35,195 nucleotides of DNA from Dyadobacter flavalbus (GTDB taxonomy: Bacteria; Bacteroidota; Bacteroidia; Cytophagales; Spirosomataceae), in NCBI RefSeq assembly GCF_006149045.1, contig NZ_VBSN01000041.1, forward strand, positions 1 to 35,195, read 5' to 3'. The notes beneath the pieces were generated by a model. That model searched no databases and was not told where the DNA came from. It saw nothing but the letters and a program-made list of their open reading frames with translations. Both the position numbers and the translations under genes were made by a program. This document shows, piece after piece, positions 25,887 through 34,175 of this stretch. Positions within the stretch are counted from its first letter, which is position 1. Every line of letters begins with the position of its first letter.

Positions 25887-26774
25887 ATGAGAAAATCAGA
25901 CATTACATTCATCATTCCATTTTTCGGACAGGCACCACCCTGGATGCCGTTTTTCATCAAAAGCTGTCATTCTAATCGGGATGTATCATTCCTGATTTTT
26001 GCCGATTGCCTGCAAGTCGGGATCAGCGGTAATGTCGAAGTAATAAGGTTGAATCTGGCGGATCTGAAGGTACTGGCGGAAGAAAAGTTGCGATTCCGGG
26101 TTTCACTGGACCGTCCCTACAAAATCTGTGATTTCAGACCTGCCTTCGGATTGATATTTGCAGATTATCTGAAAGGATCGCGCTTCTGGGGAACCTGCGA
26201 CGTGGACATTTTGCTCGGTGACATCCGCAAGTTTATCACCGAAGACCTGCTCTCCCGGTATGATGTCATTACGGCAAAGCGGGAGTATCTGATCGGGCAT
26301 TTTACATTATACCGCAATACGCGTAAAGTCAATTATCTATTTAAAAAAAGTCCGCATTACCTCCGCGTTTTTCAAAACTCACAAGCTTTCGCCTTTGATG
26401 AATGCAACTTTCTTTGGTGGAAGCTACTTGCCGGGAACCCGATTCAAGAAACCAGATCCCAGATTGAAAGCATGTCCCATGTAGTAAAGCGGCTGGCTGT
26501 GAGTGGATACATCTGTGCCTACTTCCGGTCGCATGTGATCGAACAGGATCAGTTGACCTCCGATGGGCAGCTGGAAGCATTTACCAAAACACTCATCTGG
26601 GAAAACGGAAGATTAATGGATGCCCGTGAAAATCAGGAATACATTTCATTCCACTTCCATTTTATGAAAAAGCAAACCATCTTCAACATCCCGGACTGGG
26701 AAGAAATACCCGAACGGTTTGCCATTTCTCAGGCAGGTTTTTCATACATCAATGAATGTGATACTTGTAAATAA
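25887..26774 (+). CDS. DUF6625-like glycosyltransferase-type protein
   Basis: A 295-residue protein that opens with SDITFIIPFFGQAPPWMPFF and has WGTCDVDILLGDIRKFI, a DxD-containing block typical of the DUF6625 family of putative glycosyltransferases. The start at 25887 is 19 bases after the upstream stop; a longer frame from 25830 overlaps that gene and is not family-like. It lies between GT2-like and GT14-like genes in one unit. The reaction is unknown; sugar transfer is inferred from the DxD and the company. Confidence 0.8.
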   Translation: MRKSDITFIIPFFGQAPPWMPFFIKSCHSNRDVSFLIFADCLQVGISGNVEVIRLNLADLKVLAEEKLRFRVSLDRPYKICDFRPAFGLIFADYLKGSRFWGTCDVDILLGDIRKFITEDLLSRYDVITAKREYLIGHFTLYRNTRKVNYLFKKSPHYLRVFQNSQAFAFDECNFLWWKLLAGNPIQETRSQIESMSHVVKRLAVSGYICAYFRSHVIEQDQLTSDGQLEAFTKTLIWENGRLMDARENQEYISFHFHFMKKQTIFNIPDWEEIPERFAISQAGFSYINECDTCK

Positions 26775-26786
26775 GACCATAAAGCG

Positions 26787-27647
26787 ATGGATATTACCTA
26801 TTTGATACTAGCTCATAATAAACTGCACCAGGTGGACAGGCTCATTGGCAACCTGCTGGGAAACGATGTTTATATCTATATACACATTGATAAAAGGGTT
26901 CATTCGAGTGAAATAAAGCAGTATAACTTTGCGTCCCATAAGCGTGTGAAGGTGATCAGAAACCGTGTTGCTGTGAGCTGGGGAGGATTCAGCATGGTGC
27001 AGGCCACATTGAATCTTATGAAAGCAGCATGTACACACCATCAGGAAGGCTATTGCGTATTGCTGAGCGGCCAGGATTTTCCACTGCAGCCTGTCCATCA
27101 TATTAATGCATTCCTGAATGAAAACTACGGAAAAGAATTTTTGCAGTATTGGCAGCTTCCGTATAAAAACTGGATTAATGGCGGTCTTGACAGAATCAAA
27201 TATTATTGGTTTGTGGATAAGATCGGCATGGATGAGAGTAATGTGTTTTTTAATTTTCAGCGAGAAAATAAAATGGAGAGAAGCTACTTCAAGGATTATC
27301 CTCCCTATGGCGGCTCTCAATGGTGGTGCCTTACAACCAGCTGTGTACGCTATATTCTAGATTTTATCAAGCAAAACCCTATTGTCGTCGAATACTTTGA
27401 ACTGACATTGATCCCGGACGAATCCTTCTTTAAAACCATTGTCCTTAATTCTCCTTTTAAGGAAAATGTTGTCAATGATAACCTTAAATACATCGTATTT
27501 GAAGGAGGAAAACCACATCCTAATCTAATGCGTCTCGATGATTTCGATTCCCTTGTAAATTCAAAAAAGTTGTGGGGAAGAAAATTTGATATGGCTTATG
27601 ACAATCAGATACTGGACAAGATTGAAAACCAGATCCTGCTTGCATGA
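26787..27647 (+). CDS. GT14-like branching beta-1,6-N-acetylglucosaminyltransferase family protein
   Basis: A 286-residue protein of the GT14 (core-2/I-branching) type. Visible signs are the N-terminal YLILAHNKLHQVDRLIGNL, the block YCVLLSGQDFPLQPVHHI, and GGSQWWCLTTSCVRYI. Known GT14 enzymes transfer GlcNAc or xylose in eukaryotes and bacteria. In this place the acceptor is unknown. It starts 12 bases after the preceding stop and closes the four-gene unit. The family call rests on these motifs alone. Confidence 0.85.
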   Translation: MDITYLILAHNKLHQVDRLIGNLLGNDVYIYIHIDKRVHSSEIKQYNFASHKRVKVIRNRVAVSWGGFSMVQATLNLMKAACTHHQEGYCVLLSGQDFPLQPVHHINAFLNENYGKEFLQYWQLPYKNWINGGLDRIKYYWFVDKIGMDESNVFFNFQRENKMERSYFKDYPPYGGSQWWCLTTSCVRYILDFIKQNPIVVEYFELTLIPDESFFKTIVLNSPFKENVVNDNLKYIVFEGGKPHPNLMRLDDFDSLVNSKKLWGRKFDMAYDNQILDKIENQILLA

Positions 27648-28449
27648 TATCGTTTTATGCATATAAGAAAGTACTTTACCACAATGCATAATTTATTTGC
27701 GGAAATAAGCTCAATGTCAAGTTAATAAACTTAACCAGTGGCCTCGATCTGGAGAGTATTACACTATTGTCCGGCTCTTCTTTTTTCTATCCTCTCAAAG
27801 AGATAAAATCCCGGAAAGGATTTTCAGCAGTGGGGTTTCAATTATAATTTCCTGATGCGCGGATGGCAAAAGTTGGTAACGTATGATCGCAACGTCCATG
27901 GAAATGCTTTTATTCCTCCAAACCGGGCAGATGAATAAACGGCAGCTACCCTTCATCAATCAAACTGATGCTCCTTTACAAATTGCTTTGAGCATGTAAA
28001 CAGCTGCCCCTTGTCAAAACCATCCCTGCCAGGCGGCCGGTGGTCTGAGAGATCATGGATTCCAGTGAAGCCGATGCTGTTCAGTCTCTTTTTCATTTCT
28101 GGATCAAAGCAACTTACCGGAACTTGGCTGTCAATGATATCTTTTGCAGCAAGGCCCGGGACAGCCGCAGGTCCAATATGATAATGCTGGTCTCCCAGGC
28201 ATTTGTCGCACCTTTTAACAAGGTTGCAATCTGTTGAAACGGTATTGGTCAATGTAGCCGACGGGGAACGATTTGAATCATCTCTCAATACATTTTAGAC
28301 AAAAAAAGCGGATGTTGAGCATGAAAAAAATACAATCCAGTAGCTTCCTCCTTCCAAGTCCAGAGCTGGATGATCAATTTTGCACCTCCAAGCATTATTT
28401 CATAACCACATCAATTTTTACTTAATTGTTATTAACTGCTATAAGTTTG
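27648..28449. other. Gene-poor stretch with remnants
   Basis: No intact gene is seen. The stretch holds a broken grpB-family gene (27956-28281, minus strand) and, on the plus strand at 27807-27938, a 43-codon open frame reading like a protein tail (QWGFNYNFLMRGWQKLVTYD and on), with a stop before it. It looks like the worn edge between the biosynthetic region and ordinary chromosome. Confidence 0.55.
27956..28281 (-). pseudogene. Broken GrpB-family (UPF0157) gene
   Basis: A decayed gene. A start MIQIVP at 28281, then a stop after about ten codons, then (in the same frame) PIPFQQIATLLKGATNAWE, matches the N-terminus of GrpB-family proteins. In another frame, YHIGPAAVPGLAAKDIID and SDHRPPG match their conserved middle. 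So at least one nonsense codon and one frameshift break it, and the C-terminal third (normally ending in a RDYLR-type motif) is missing. GrpB proteins resemble nucleotidyltransferases but their role is poorly known. It is not part of the peptide locus. Confidence 0.7.
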
Positions 28450-29106
28450 ATGTTCTGCATGTTTTTGCAACATAACCAACCTGCAACCAAACAGGATGTC
28501 ATTCGATATAAAAAGCTACTAGTGTCTGGGGACGGTGACACTTTGCGTTTTTCGTCGGATGATCTTCAAGTTTCTCTCATTGATGTCAAAGAGAAAGGAA
28601 TCAAAGTATTGTCCAAGGCTGGTTCAGGTGTCGTTCAGCATTTCAGTGAGCCGACAATCAGCATTGAAAGTTGTCCAGACACTGCATTCGCTGCGGATCT
28701 GAATGACGATGGCCGGCTGGATTTTAAAATCCTGTTCAATTTTAAAGGAGCATCGCCATTAGCATCACGAGTGAAAAGGAAAATGTACCTGTTCAGCGAG
28801 CCTGATGGTTCTTATTCAAAAGTTTCCTTTTTTGATTTTTCTGTAGAGCCCGAAACTGATTTCAATGGCGATCATCAATTTGAAATTGTTGCGAAAGATT
28901 TGGTTCAGTTTAAAAAGCACAGTTATTGGAAATATGAAGTGTTCGAATATTCCGGTAAAAAGTTGCGCAACGTAAGCTATAAATACGGCTATCCAAAACT
29001 TGTCCCCTACCGCATCAAGCCCGTCAATAAGCCGCTGTCCAATCTTGCAGATGCAGATCGGCGCAAGCTGATGTCAAAACAGCCACGGGAATATGATCAG
29101 CAGTAA
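28450..29106 (+). CDS. Uncharacterised exported protein with Asp-rich repeat-like motifs
   Basis: A 218-residue protein of unknown family. The short hydrophobic start (MFCMFLQHNQ) could be part of a secretion signal; the start is unsure, as a TTG at 28426 would add eight residues (LLTAISL). Two acidic blocks, DLNDDGRLDFKI and DFNGDHQFEIV, look like calcium-binding or FG-GAP-type loops. The rest is beta-rich and lysine-rich at the end. I do not recognise a function. Confidence 0.6.
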   Translation: MFCMFLQHNQPATKQDVIRYKKLLVSGDGDTLRFSSDDLQVSLIDVKEKGIKVLSKAGSGVVQHFSEPTISIESCPDTAFAADLNDDGRLDFKILFNFKGASPLASRVKRKMYLFSEPDGSYSKVSFFDFSVEPETDFNGDHQFEIVAKDLVQFKKHSYWKYEVFEYSGKKLRNVSYKYGYPKLVPYRIKPVNKPLSNLADADRRKLMSKQPREYDQQ

Positions 29107-29268
29107 AAGCTTACAGTTAAGCAGATAGTAAATCAGGAAGCTACCAGAAAACTGGCATCTGTCACTAACCAGAGATCAATCCCCGGACCGTTCAGCATCC
29201 AGCAGAGGGCTGATGCAAGACCTGTTCAGCAAGCTTTTACGGTGACAGCGACAGCCCGGAATACCGGT

Positions 29269-29796
29269 TTAATGCTCGTTTTGTACGAAACAAATAGGTA
29301 GTTCTTTGTGCATCCGGAAATTTATAATCAAAAGTCCATCTATGAAGTTCCGGTTCTCAGCCAGCAGTACGAAACCTTGTCTTTCAAAGAACGGCCTTGC
29401 GGTTTTGCTTACATCAGCGGTTAAGACCTTTGTACCCATTTCAGTGGCCTTTTCCTCTAATCGATTATAGATGGTCCGGGCAATGCCTTGACGGAGATAG
29501 TTTTTACCGGTGTACATAAAATCAATGTAATGGCTGTCCATAAGTGACCCAAAGCCGGCTGGTTCTCCGTTTACTTCGGCAATGATAAAGTATTGCGTAT
29601 AGATCGCGGTCGTCCAACGTTCCAGGTTTTCAGTGCCTTGCTTCCATGCATCGCGCTGGTCCGGATCGTAATCGTTGATGCAGGTATGATCTATTGTTTC
29701 CTTGTAAATGGTCTGCAAGCATTCCAGGTCAATGCGTTTTGCCTGTCGTAACGTGATTTCAGAGGATAGGCTTTCCTTCGGCATAGTAGAGTTCAT
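29269..29796 (-). CDS. GNAT-family N-acetyltransferase
   Basis: A 175-residue acetyl-CoA-dependent acyltransferase. The middle has the beta strand YFIIAEVNGEPAGFGSL and the acetyl-CoA loop block of the family in YTGKNYLRQGIARTIYNRLE, followed by LTADVSKTARPFFERQGF. The substrate is unknown. It is divergent from the cupin gene with only 31 bases between starts, so the two promoters overlap the opposite gene or are very short. Confidence 0.88.
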   Translation of the reverse strand: MNSTMPKESLSSEITLRQAKRIDLECLQTIYKETIDHTCINDYDPDQRDAWKQGTENLERWTTAIYTQYFIIAEVNGEPAGFGSLMDSHYIDFMYTGKNYLRQGIARTIYNRLEEKATEMGTKVLTADVSKTARPFFERQGFVLLAENRNFIDGLLIINFRMHKELPICFVQNEH

Positions 29797-29827
29797 ATTA
29801 AATTATCAATAGCATATTCAACCCACA

Positions 29828-30241
29828 ATGACCATGCAAAGAAAACTGGTTCACATTCTATTTCTCCTCATTATCTCTATGAATGCAAATGCGCAGCAAG
29901 CGGTTGCACGCAAGGACCTTCTGGCAGTCACATTCGACAGCCGTGCGGTCGACAATGTCCAGGCAAAGGAAATTACAATGGGTGCAGCCCAGCGTGCGCC
30001 GCTTCACCGGCATCCCTGCCCGGTTGTTGGCTACATTACCGAAGGCACTCTCATTTATCAGATCCAGGGACAGCCAGCTCAGACGCTAAACAAGGGCGAT
30101 GCTTTTTACGAACCTGCTGAAACAGAAATTGCACGTTTCGATAATGCATCGGCCAGTGCACCCTTGAAATTCATTGTCTTTTATTTAAGCACCGGTGAAC
30201 AGCCCCTCATAGAGATCCTAACCAAAGCCAGCAATAAATAA
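29828..30241 (+). CDS. Exported single-domain cupin
   Basis: A 137-residue small cupin with a signal peptide (about 1-24, ending MNANAQ). Cupin motif 1 is in APLHRHPCPVVGYITEGTL, and motif 2 in LNKGDAFYEPAETE. Two His (in HRH) and the Glu are the likely metal ligands; a late His of motif 2 is not obvious. Function is unknown; such proteins often bind a metal in the periplasm. Confidence 0.85.
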   Translation: MTMQRKLVHILFLLIISMNANAQQAVARKDLLAVTFDSRAVDNVQAKEITMGAAQRAPLHRHPCPVVGYITEGTLIYQIQGQPAQTLNKGDAFYEPAETEIARFDNASASAPLKFIVFYLSTGEQPLIEILTKASNK

Positions 30242-30304
30242 AGCAACTGTATTCTTTAAAAACAAGGCTTTGAGTTTGATTTATCAGATGTTAATTCAGT
30301 ACAT

Positions 30305-30871
30305 ATGAAACTAAGAAAAGAAATGTTTCCGGCTTTAATTTTAATTGATTTCCAAAAAGGTTTTGACGATGAAGCATATTGGGGCGGGTCCAGAAACAAC
30401 CCGGATGCAGAAGAAAATGCGAAACAATTGCTGGATTACTGGAGAGCGAATAACCTGCCCGTATTTCACGTACAGCATATTTCAGCCAATCCCGACTCGA
30501 AACTTAATGGGAACAACCCCGGACATGACTTTAAAGACATAGTCAAACCTTTATCAGAAGAAATAATTGTTCAAAAATCGGTCAACAGCGCCTTCATTGG
30601 TACTGATCTGAAAGAACAACTGGATGAGAAAGGGATTCGGGCGCTGGTCATTGCAGGTTTAACAACAGATCATTGTGTGTCTACAACCACTCGAATGGCT
30701 GGTAATTATGGATACGAGACATATGTTGTAGCCGATGCAACGGCAACTTTTGGCAAAAGCGGGATTAACGGCCAGTACTATGATGGCGAAACGATGCATC
30801 AAACGGCATTGGCACAACTAAATAAGGAATTTGCTACGGTTGTTCATACGCACCAAATTATCAATAAGTAA
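30305..30871 (+). CDS. Isochorismatase-family cysteine hydrolase
   Basis: A 188-residue hydrolase. The catalytic triad of the family is visible: Asp15 in LILIDFQKGF, Lys91 in IVQKSVNSAF, Cys124 in TTDHCVSTTTR. The family includes isochorismatase, nicotinamidase and related amidases; without a synthesis or Nic context the substrate cannot be named. The TrpF-like gene starts 6 bases after its stop, so they probably form an operon. Confidence 0.92.
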   Translation: MKLRKEMFPALILIDFQKGFDDEAYWGGSRNNPDAEENAKQLLDYWRANNLPVFHVQHISANPDSKLNGNNPGHDFKDIVKPLSEEIIVQKSVNSAFIGTDLKEQLDEKGIRALVIAGLTTDHCVSTTTRMAGNYGYETYVVADATATFGKSGINGQYYDGETMHQTALAQLNKEFATVVHTHQIINK

Positions 30872-30877
30872 AACACG

Positions 30878-31531
30878 ATGATAAAACCCAGAGTAAAAAT
30901 CTGCTGCATAAGTAGTATTGAAGAAGCAATGACTGCTATTGCACATGGCGCATCAGCCTTGGGCCTGGTAGGCCATATGCCAAGTGGACCAGGTATCATC
31001 AGCGATGCGCTCATCGAACAAATTGCCAGGAAAGTCCCGCCCCCTGTCTCCACTTTCTTGCTAACCAGCGAAACCCGGCCGCAGAACATTATCACACATT
31101 ACAAACGGGTAAACACCACAACGATCCAAATTGTGGACGCACTGGAAAAACGGGAATATGAAGCACTTCGCAAGGAATTGCCAAATGTGAAACTGGTGCA
31201 GGTCATTCATGTAGCTGATGAAAGTTCAAAAAAAGAAGCTATTGAGATTTCACAGTATGTTGATGCCCTATTGCTGGACAGCGGAAACCCTAATTTGCCG
31301 ATCAAAGAACTGGGCGGTACGGGACGAACACATAACTGGGAGATCAGCAGACAAATCAGGGAAGCAATCCAGATTCCATTATTTCTGGCTGGCGGAATCA
31401 ATAAGGACAACGTAAAACAAGCCGTGCAAGTAGTTCAGCCCTTTGGTCTTGACCTTTGCAGCAGCGTTCGTACAGATGGGAAGCTGGATCCTGAAAAGCT
31501 CGAAGATTTTTTTAAGGCAATTGATTTCTAG
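30878..31531 (+). CDS. TrpF-like phosphoribosylanthranilate-isomerase paralogue
   Basis: A 217-residue TIM-barrel protein like TrpF. VKICCISS stands where TrpF has KICG, and the catalytic-type Cys and Asp (in VDALLLDSG) and the phosphate-binding blocks (LGGTGRTHNW, LAGGINKDNV) are kept. The usual SPR and SGVE blocks read MPSGPG and SSVR. No trp operon is near, and it pairs with an isochorismatase-family gene. It is probably a paralogue with another aminoaldose-type substrate; a second working TrpF cannot be ruled out. Confidence 0.82.
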   Translation: MIKPRVKICCISSIEEAMTAIAHGASALGLVGHMPSGPGIISDALIEQIARKVPPPVSTFLLTSETRPQNIITHYKRVNTTTIQIVDALEKREYEALRKELPNVKLVQVIHVADESSKKEAIEISQYVDALLLDSGNPNLPIKELGGTGRTHNWEISRQIREAIQIPLFLAGGINKDNVKQAVQVVQPFGLDLCSSVRTDGKLDPEKLEDFFKAIDF

Positions 31532-31685
31532 TATGCATTTGTAAGTGAAAAGCAGGGTTCTTACTGTTTCGCCGGGATTGGCCGTTCAGTAGGAAGTACT
31601 CACATTTCAAAGTTTCATCTATGCATCCGGAAATTTTCCCGCATCCTTCCATGTATTCTTTGTTTGTAAAATATATTATTTAGCC

Positions 31686-31964
31686 ATGAATTTCAGAAAA
31701 CACGGGAAGGCATACGGCTATTACGGAGTCATCGAAAGCAGGACATTTGAAAAGGGAAACCTGCTGCAAAACATGCAAATTCCGGCCGGCCTTTTCCGGG
31801 GCGCCAGGGACGGGATTGTGTCCTTTGAAACCGGATTGGAAAGCAAGGACTTATTGAAAAACACGCAGACAACCCAGGTTACATTTGAGCAATCCTGGCA
31901 TGAGCCGTTTATTACTGGAACCGCTGAGTTTGTCAACGCTGTACGGACATTTGTTGAACAGTAG
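31686..31964 (+). CDS. Small uncharacterised protein
   Basis: A 92-residue open frame in a gap between two known genes, on the same strand as both, 45 bases before the racemase gene. It has no signal peptide, membrane segment or motif I recognise; the sequence (MNFRKHGKAYGYYGVIES, and near the end FITGTAEFVNAVRTFVEQ) is of normal composition. It may be a real small gene. Confidence 0.45.
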   Translation: MNFRKHGKAYGYYGVIESRTFEKGNLLQNMQIPAGLFRGARDGIVSFETGLESKDLLKNTQTTQVTFEQSWHEPFITGTAEFVNAVRTFVEQ

Positions 31965-32009
31965 CAACTTAGCGTAATGAATTTTAATTACTAAACTTGG
32001 AATCAATCG

Positions 32010-32702
32010 ATGAAAACGATCGGGTTATTAGGCGGAATGAGCTGGGAATCAACGGCTATTTATTATAAAAAAATCAACGAGATAATTCGTCAGCAGCTCG
32101 GCGGATTACATTCGGCAAAGGTGCTGCTTTATTCCTTTGACTTTGAAGAAATTGCCAAGATGCAAACCCATGGTGACTGGCAACAAGCCGCAGCCGTGCT
32201 TTCCGACGCGGCTTTAATACTGGAAGGTGCAGGCGCTGATGCTGTACTAATTTGCTCCAACACCATGCATATGGTCTATCCTCAGCTAGCGGAAGCCCTG
32301 AAAATACCAGTTATTCACATTGCTGATCCGACAGCAGCGGCCATACAGCAACGAGGGTTGAAAAAAGTCGGTTTACTAGCTACCCGCTTTACAATGGAGC
32401 AGGATTTTTACATTCAGAGATTTAAAAATCACTATCAAATTGAAGTCATCGTCCCAGGCCATGATGATCGCAGGCTCGTTCATGATATCATTTATGACGA
32501 GTTATGTAAAGGCATCGTAAATGATACTTCAATGCATCAATATGTCCATATTATTCAAAAGCTGATTGACTCCGGCGCTCAGGCAATTGTCCTTGGCTGT
32601 ACGGAAATCGGGATGCTGATTAACCAGACCAACGTTGCAGTTCCCGTTTTTGACACAACTTACCTCCATGCACAAGCAGCTGTGAAATTTTGTCTTATCT
32701 GA
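32010..32702 (+). CDS. Aspartate/glutamate racemase family protein
   Basis: A 230-residue cofactor-free racemase of the Asp/Glu type. The start is the family-typical TIGLLGGMSWESTAIYY. The two catalytic cysteines are Cys82 (LICSNTMH) and Cys197 (VLGCTEIG), both present. The full length fits. The substrate (aspartate most often in this subgroup) is inferred. It is probably a single gene. Confidence 0.92.
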   Translation: MKTIGLLGGMSWESTAIYYKKINEIIRQQLGGLHSAKVLLYSFDFEEIAKMQTHGDWQQAAAVLSDAALILEGAGADAVLICSNTMHMVYPQLAEALKIPVIHIADPTAAAIQQRGLKKVGLLATRFTMEQDFYIQRFKNHYQIEVIVPGHDDRRLVHDIIYDELCKGIVNDTSMHQYVHIIQKLIDSGAQAIVLGCTEIGMLINQTNVAVPVFDTTYLHAQAAVKFCLI

Positions 32703-33213
32703 CTTTTTACAATTTTTTGCCTTGAAATTTCAAGCTTATAAATGCCTGCTCTATCAGGCAGATTATGAGTAACAAAACTGTCTGTCTGGCTGTTGAACTT
32801 CGTAGTATTGCTGGAAACTGCTTACGCTTTTAACAATTTGCCAATCAACCGTATCGGAACGGAAGCACTAGACAGACTTAAAAGGACCAAACTAAATGTT
32901 ATAAACAAAAATTCTCTCAAAAGGCCCGCATTTTTCAAACAAGCGATTTGCATGCTTCCTGCCGTTACCACTGGTGAGCGTCCGACCTGCCGTTAATGCA
33001 TTCCAGGAAACCAAATGTTCAATCAAAAAACAGGTGTCACGCCTGATGATTACATGATGATAAATTGAACGGAACTGACCTCATCTTTCGGAATTTAAAA
33101 TTTGCCTGCCATCCCGTCCATTATTGCTCCGTCATAGCAGCAATGAAAGCAATTTGTCTCTTCAATCAAGCCCAAAGTTTACCGAAGCATGTAATCACCA
33201 GAGCCGAAAGTAT
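32703..33213. other. Intergenic stretch with small inverted repeats
   Basis: No convincing gene. It holds a perfect 14-base palindrome (CTTGAAATTTCAAG, 32721-32734) and a TGCCTG/CAGGCA hairpin (32743-32760) just after the racemase gene; neither has a U tract. A 67-codon open frame at 32793 has no recognisable similarity and I do not call it. Confidence 0.5.
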
Positions 33214-34077
33214 TCAGGTACCCGGAAAATAAGTCGTTTTCAGATACTCCCGCAGTGAAGTTGTCTTGCGGCCCAACAGATGCCCCACAGTGTCGTGTGT
33301 GCCGACCAGCATGCCGTGTTTGGTGGCGGCACCCCACTGGGCAAGGAAGCTGGCGACGACTTCGGGAAAGCCGGCGGCTACTTTCTGCGCGGTGTAAGGC
33401 GCCAGCTCGCTGTCTTTGTAAACGATGGGCCGGCCAGCTAACGCAGAGAATTCCCGGGCGATGTCGTGAAACGAATAGGCTTCACTTCCGGACAGCGTAT
33501 ACTCCCGGTTTTCATGTCCTTCGCTGGTGAGCAGGGCAGCTGTGGCGGCAGCCAGCTCGGTCCGTTTGACAAAAGCGATTTTCCCTTCTCCCGCTGGAAA
33601 AAGTATCTCCGCACGAGGCACCTCGCTGCCAATCAGGTACTCAATGCCTTCAAAGTAGTAGCCGTTTTTAAGAATGGTATATATCAGCCCAGACGCTTTA
33701 AGGTAGGCTTCTGTGGACAGGTCGCTTTCTGTGACTTCCTGCATCACGAAATTGGTACTGCGCTGGATGCTGGTATAGAAAAGGTGCTTTACCCCGGCTT
33801 CCTTAGCCGCGTCAATGACATTCCGGTGCTGGCGCACCCGGTCGGTAAAGGCCACAGCGGAAACCAGCAGTACCTTATCAATGCCCCGAAAGGCTTGCAC
33901 CAGTGCAGGATAGTCAAAATAATCGGCTTGCCGGACGTCTACGCCCCGATTCACGAGTTCCTTGGCTTTGCTGACGTCGCGCACCAGGGCAGCGATTTCC
34001 CCGGCCGGGATAGAAGTGAGCAAGGATTCGATGGTTTGGCGGCCCAACCCGCCAGTGGCTCCAGTTACTAAGATCAT
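33214..34077 (-). CDS. QorB-like NmrA-family NAD(P)-binding oxidoreductase
   Basis: A 287-residue Rossmann-fold protein of the NmrA/QorB type. The dinucleotide-binding motif is VTGATGGLGRQTIESLL; further QorB-like blocks are EIAALVRDVSKAKEL, VRQADYFDYPALVQAFRGID and HRNVIDAAKEAGVKHLFYTS. E. coli QorB (YtfG) is a quinone reductase with the same layout. It is divergent from an HxlR regulator, as ytfG is from ytfH in E. coli. By eye it is richer in GC than its surroundings, which could mean transfer. The start is ATG 34077. Confidence 0.88.
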   Translation of the reverse strand: MILVTGATGGLGRQTIESLLTSIPAGEIAALVRDVSKAKELVNRGVDVRQADYFDYPALVQAFRGIDKVLLVSAVAFTDRVRQHRNVIDAAKEAGVKHLFYTSIQRSTNFVMQEVTESDLSTEAYLKASGLIYTILKNGYYFEGIEYLIGSEVPRAEILFPAGEGKIAFVKRTELAAATAALLTSEGHENREYTLSGSEAYSFHDIAREFSALAGRPIVYKDSELAPYTAQKVAAGFPEVVASFLAQWGAATKHGMLVGTHDTVGHLLGRKTTSLREYLKTTYFPGT

Positions 34078-34103
34078 GATAAAAAAATAAAATTCATATA
34101 TTT

Positions 34104-34120
34104 ACTTGCGATTTGCAAGT
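34104..34120. promoter_or_regulatory. HxlR-type operator copy 1
   Basis: ACTTGC-GATTT-GCAAGT, a perfect 6-base inverted repeat with 5-base spacer, 26 bases from the qorB-like start. It is one of two copies in the 98-base divergent gap and is probably bound by the HxlR regulator next door. Confidence 0.75.
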
Positions 34121-34138
34121 GCAAAGATAAAATAATAT

Positions 34139-34155
34139 ACTTGCAAAATGCAAGT
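34139..34155. promoter_or_regulatory. HxlR-type operator copy 2
   Basis: ACTTGC-AAAAT-GCAAGT, identical arms and spacer length to copy 1, 35 bases further on and 20 bases before the HxlR start. This suggests autoregulation as well as control of the qorB-like gene. Confidence 0.75.
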
Positions 34156-34175
34156 AAAAAAAACAAGTCTTTTTT

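Noticed and set aside
27807..27938. 43-codon plus-strand stretch as a small gene
   Set aside because: It has no start codon near its beginning and a stop directly before; treated as a possible remnant only.
32793..32996. 67-codon open frame after the racemase gene
   Set aside because: No similarity, no leader or membrane pattern, and it lies in a low-coding stretch.
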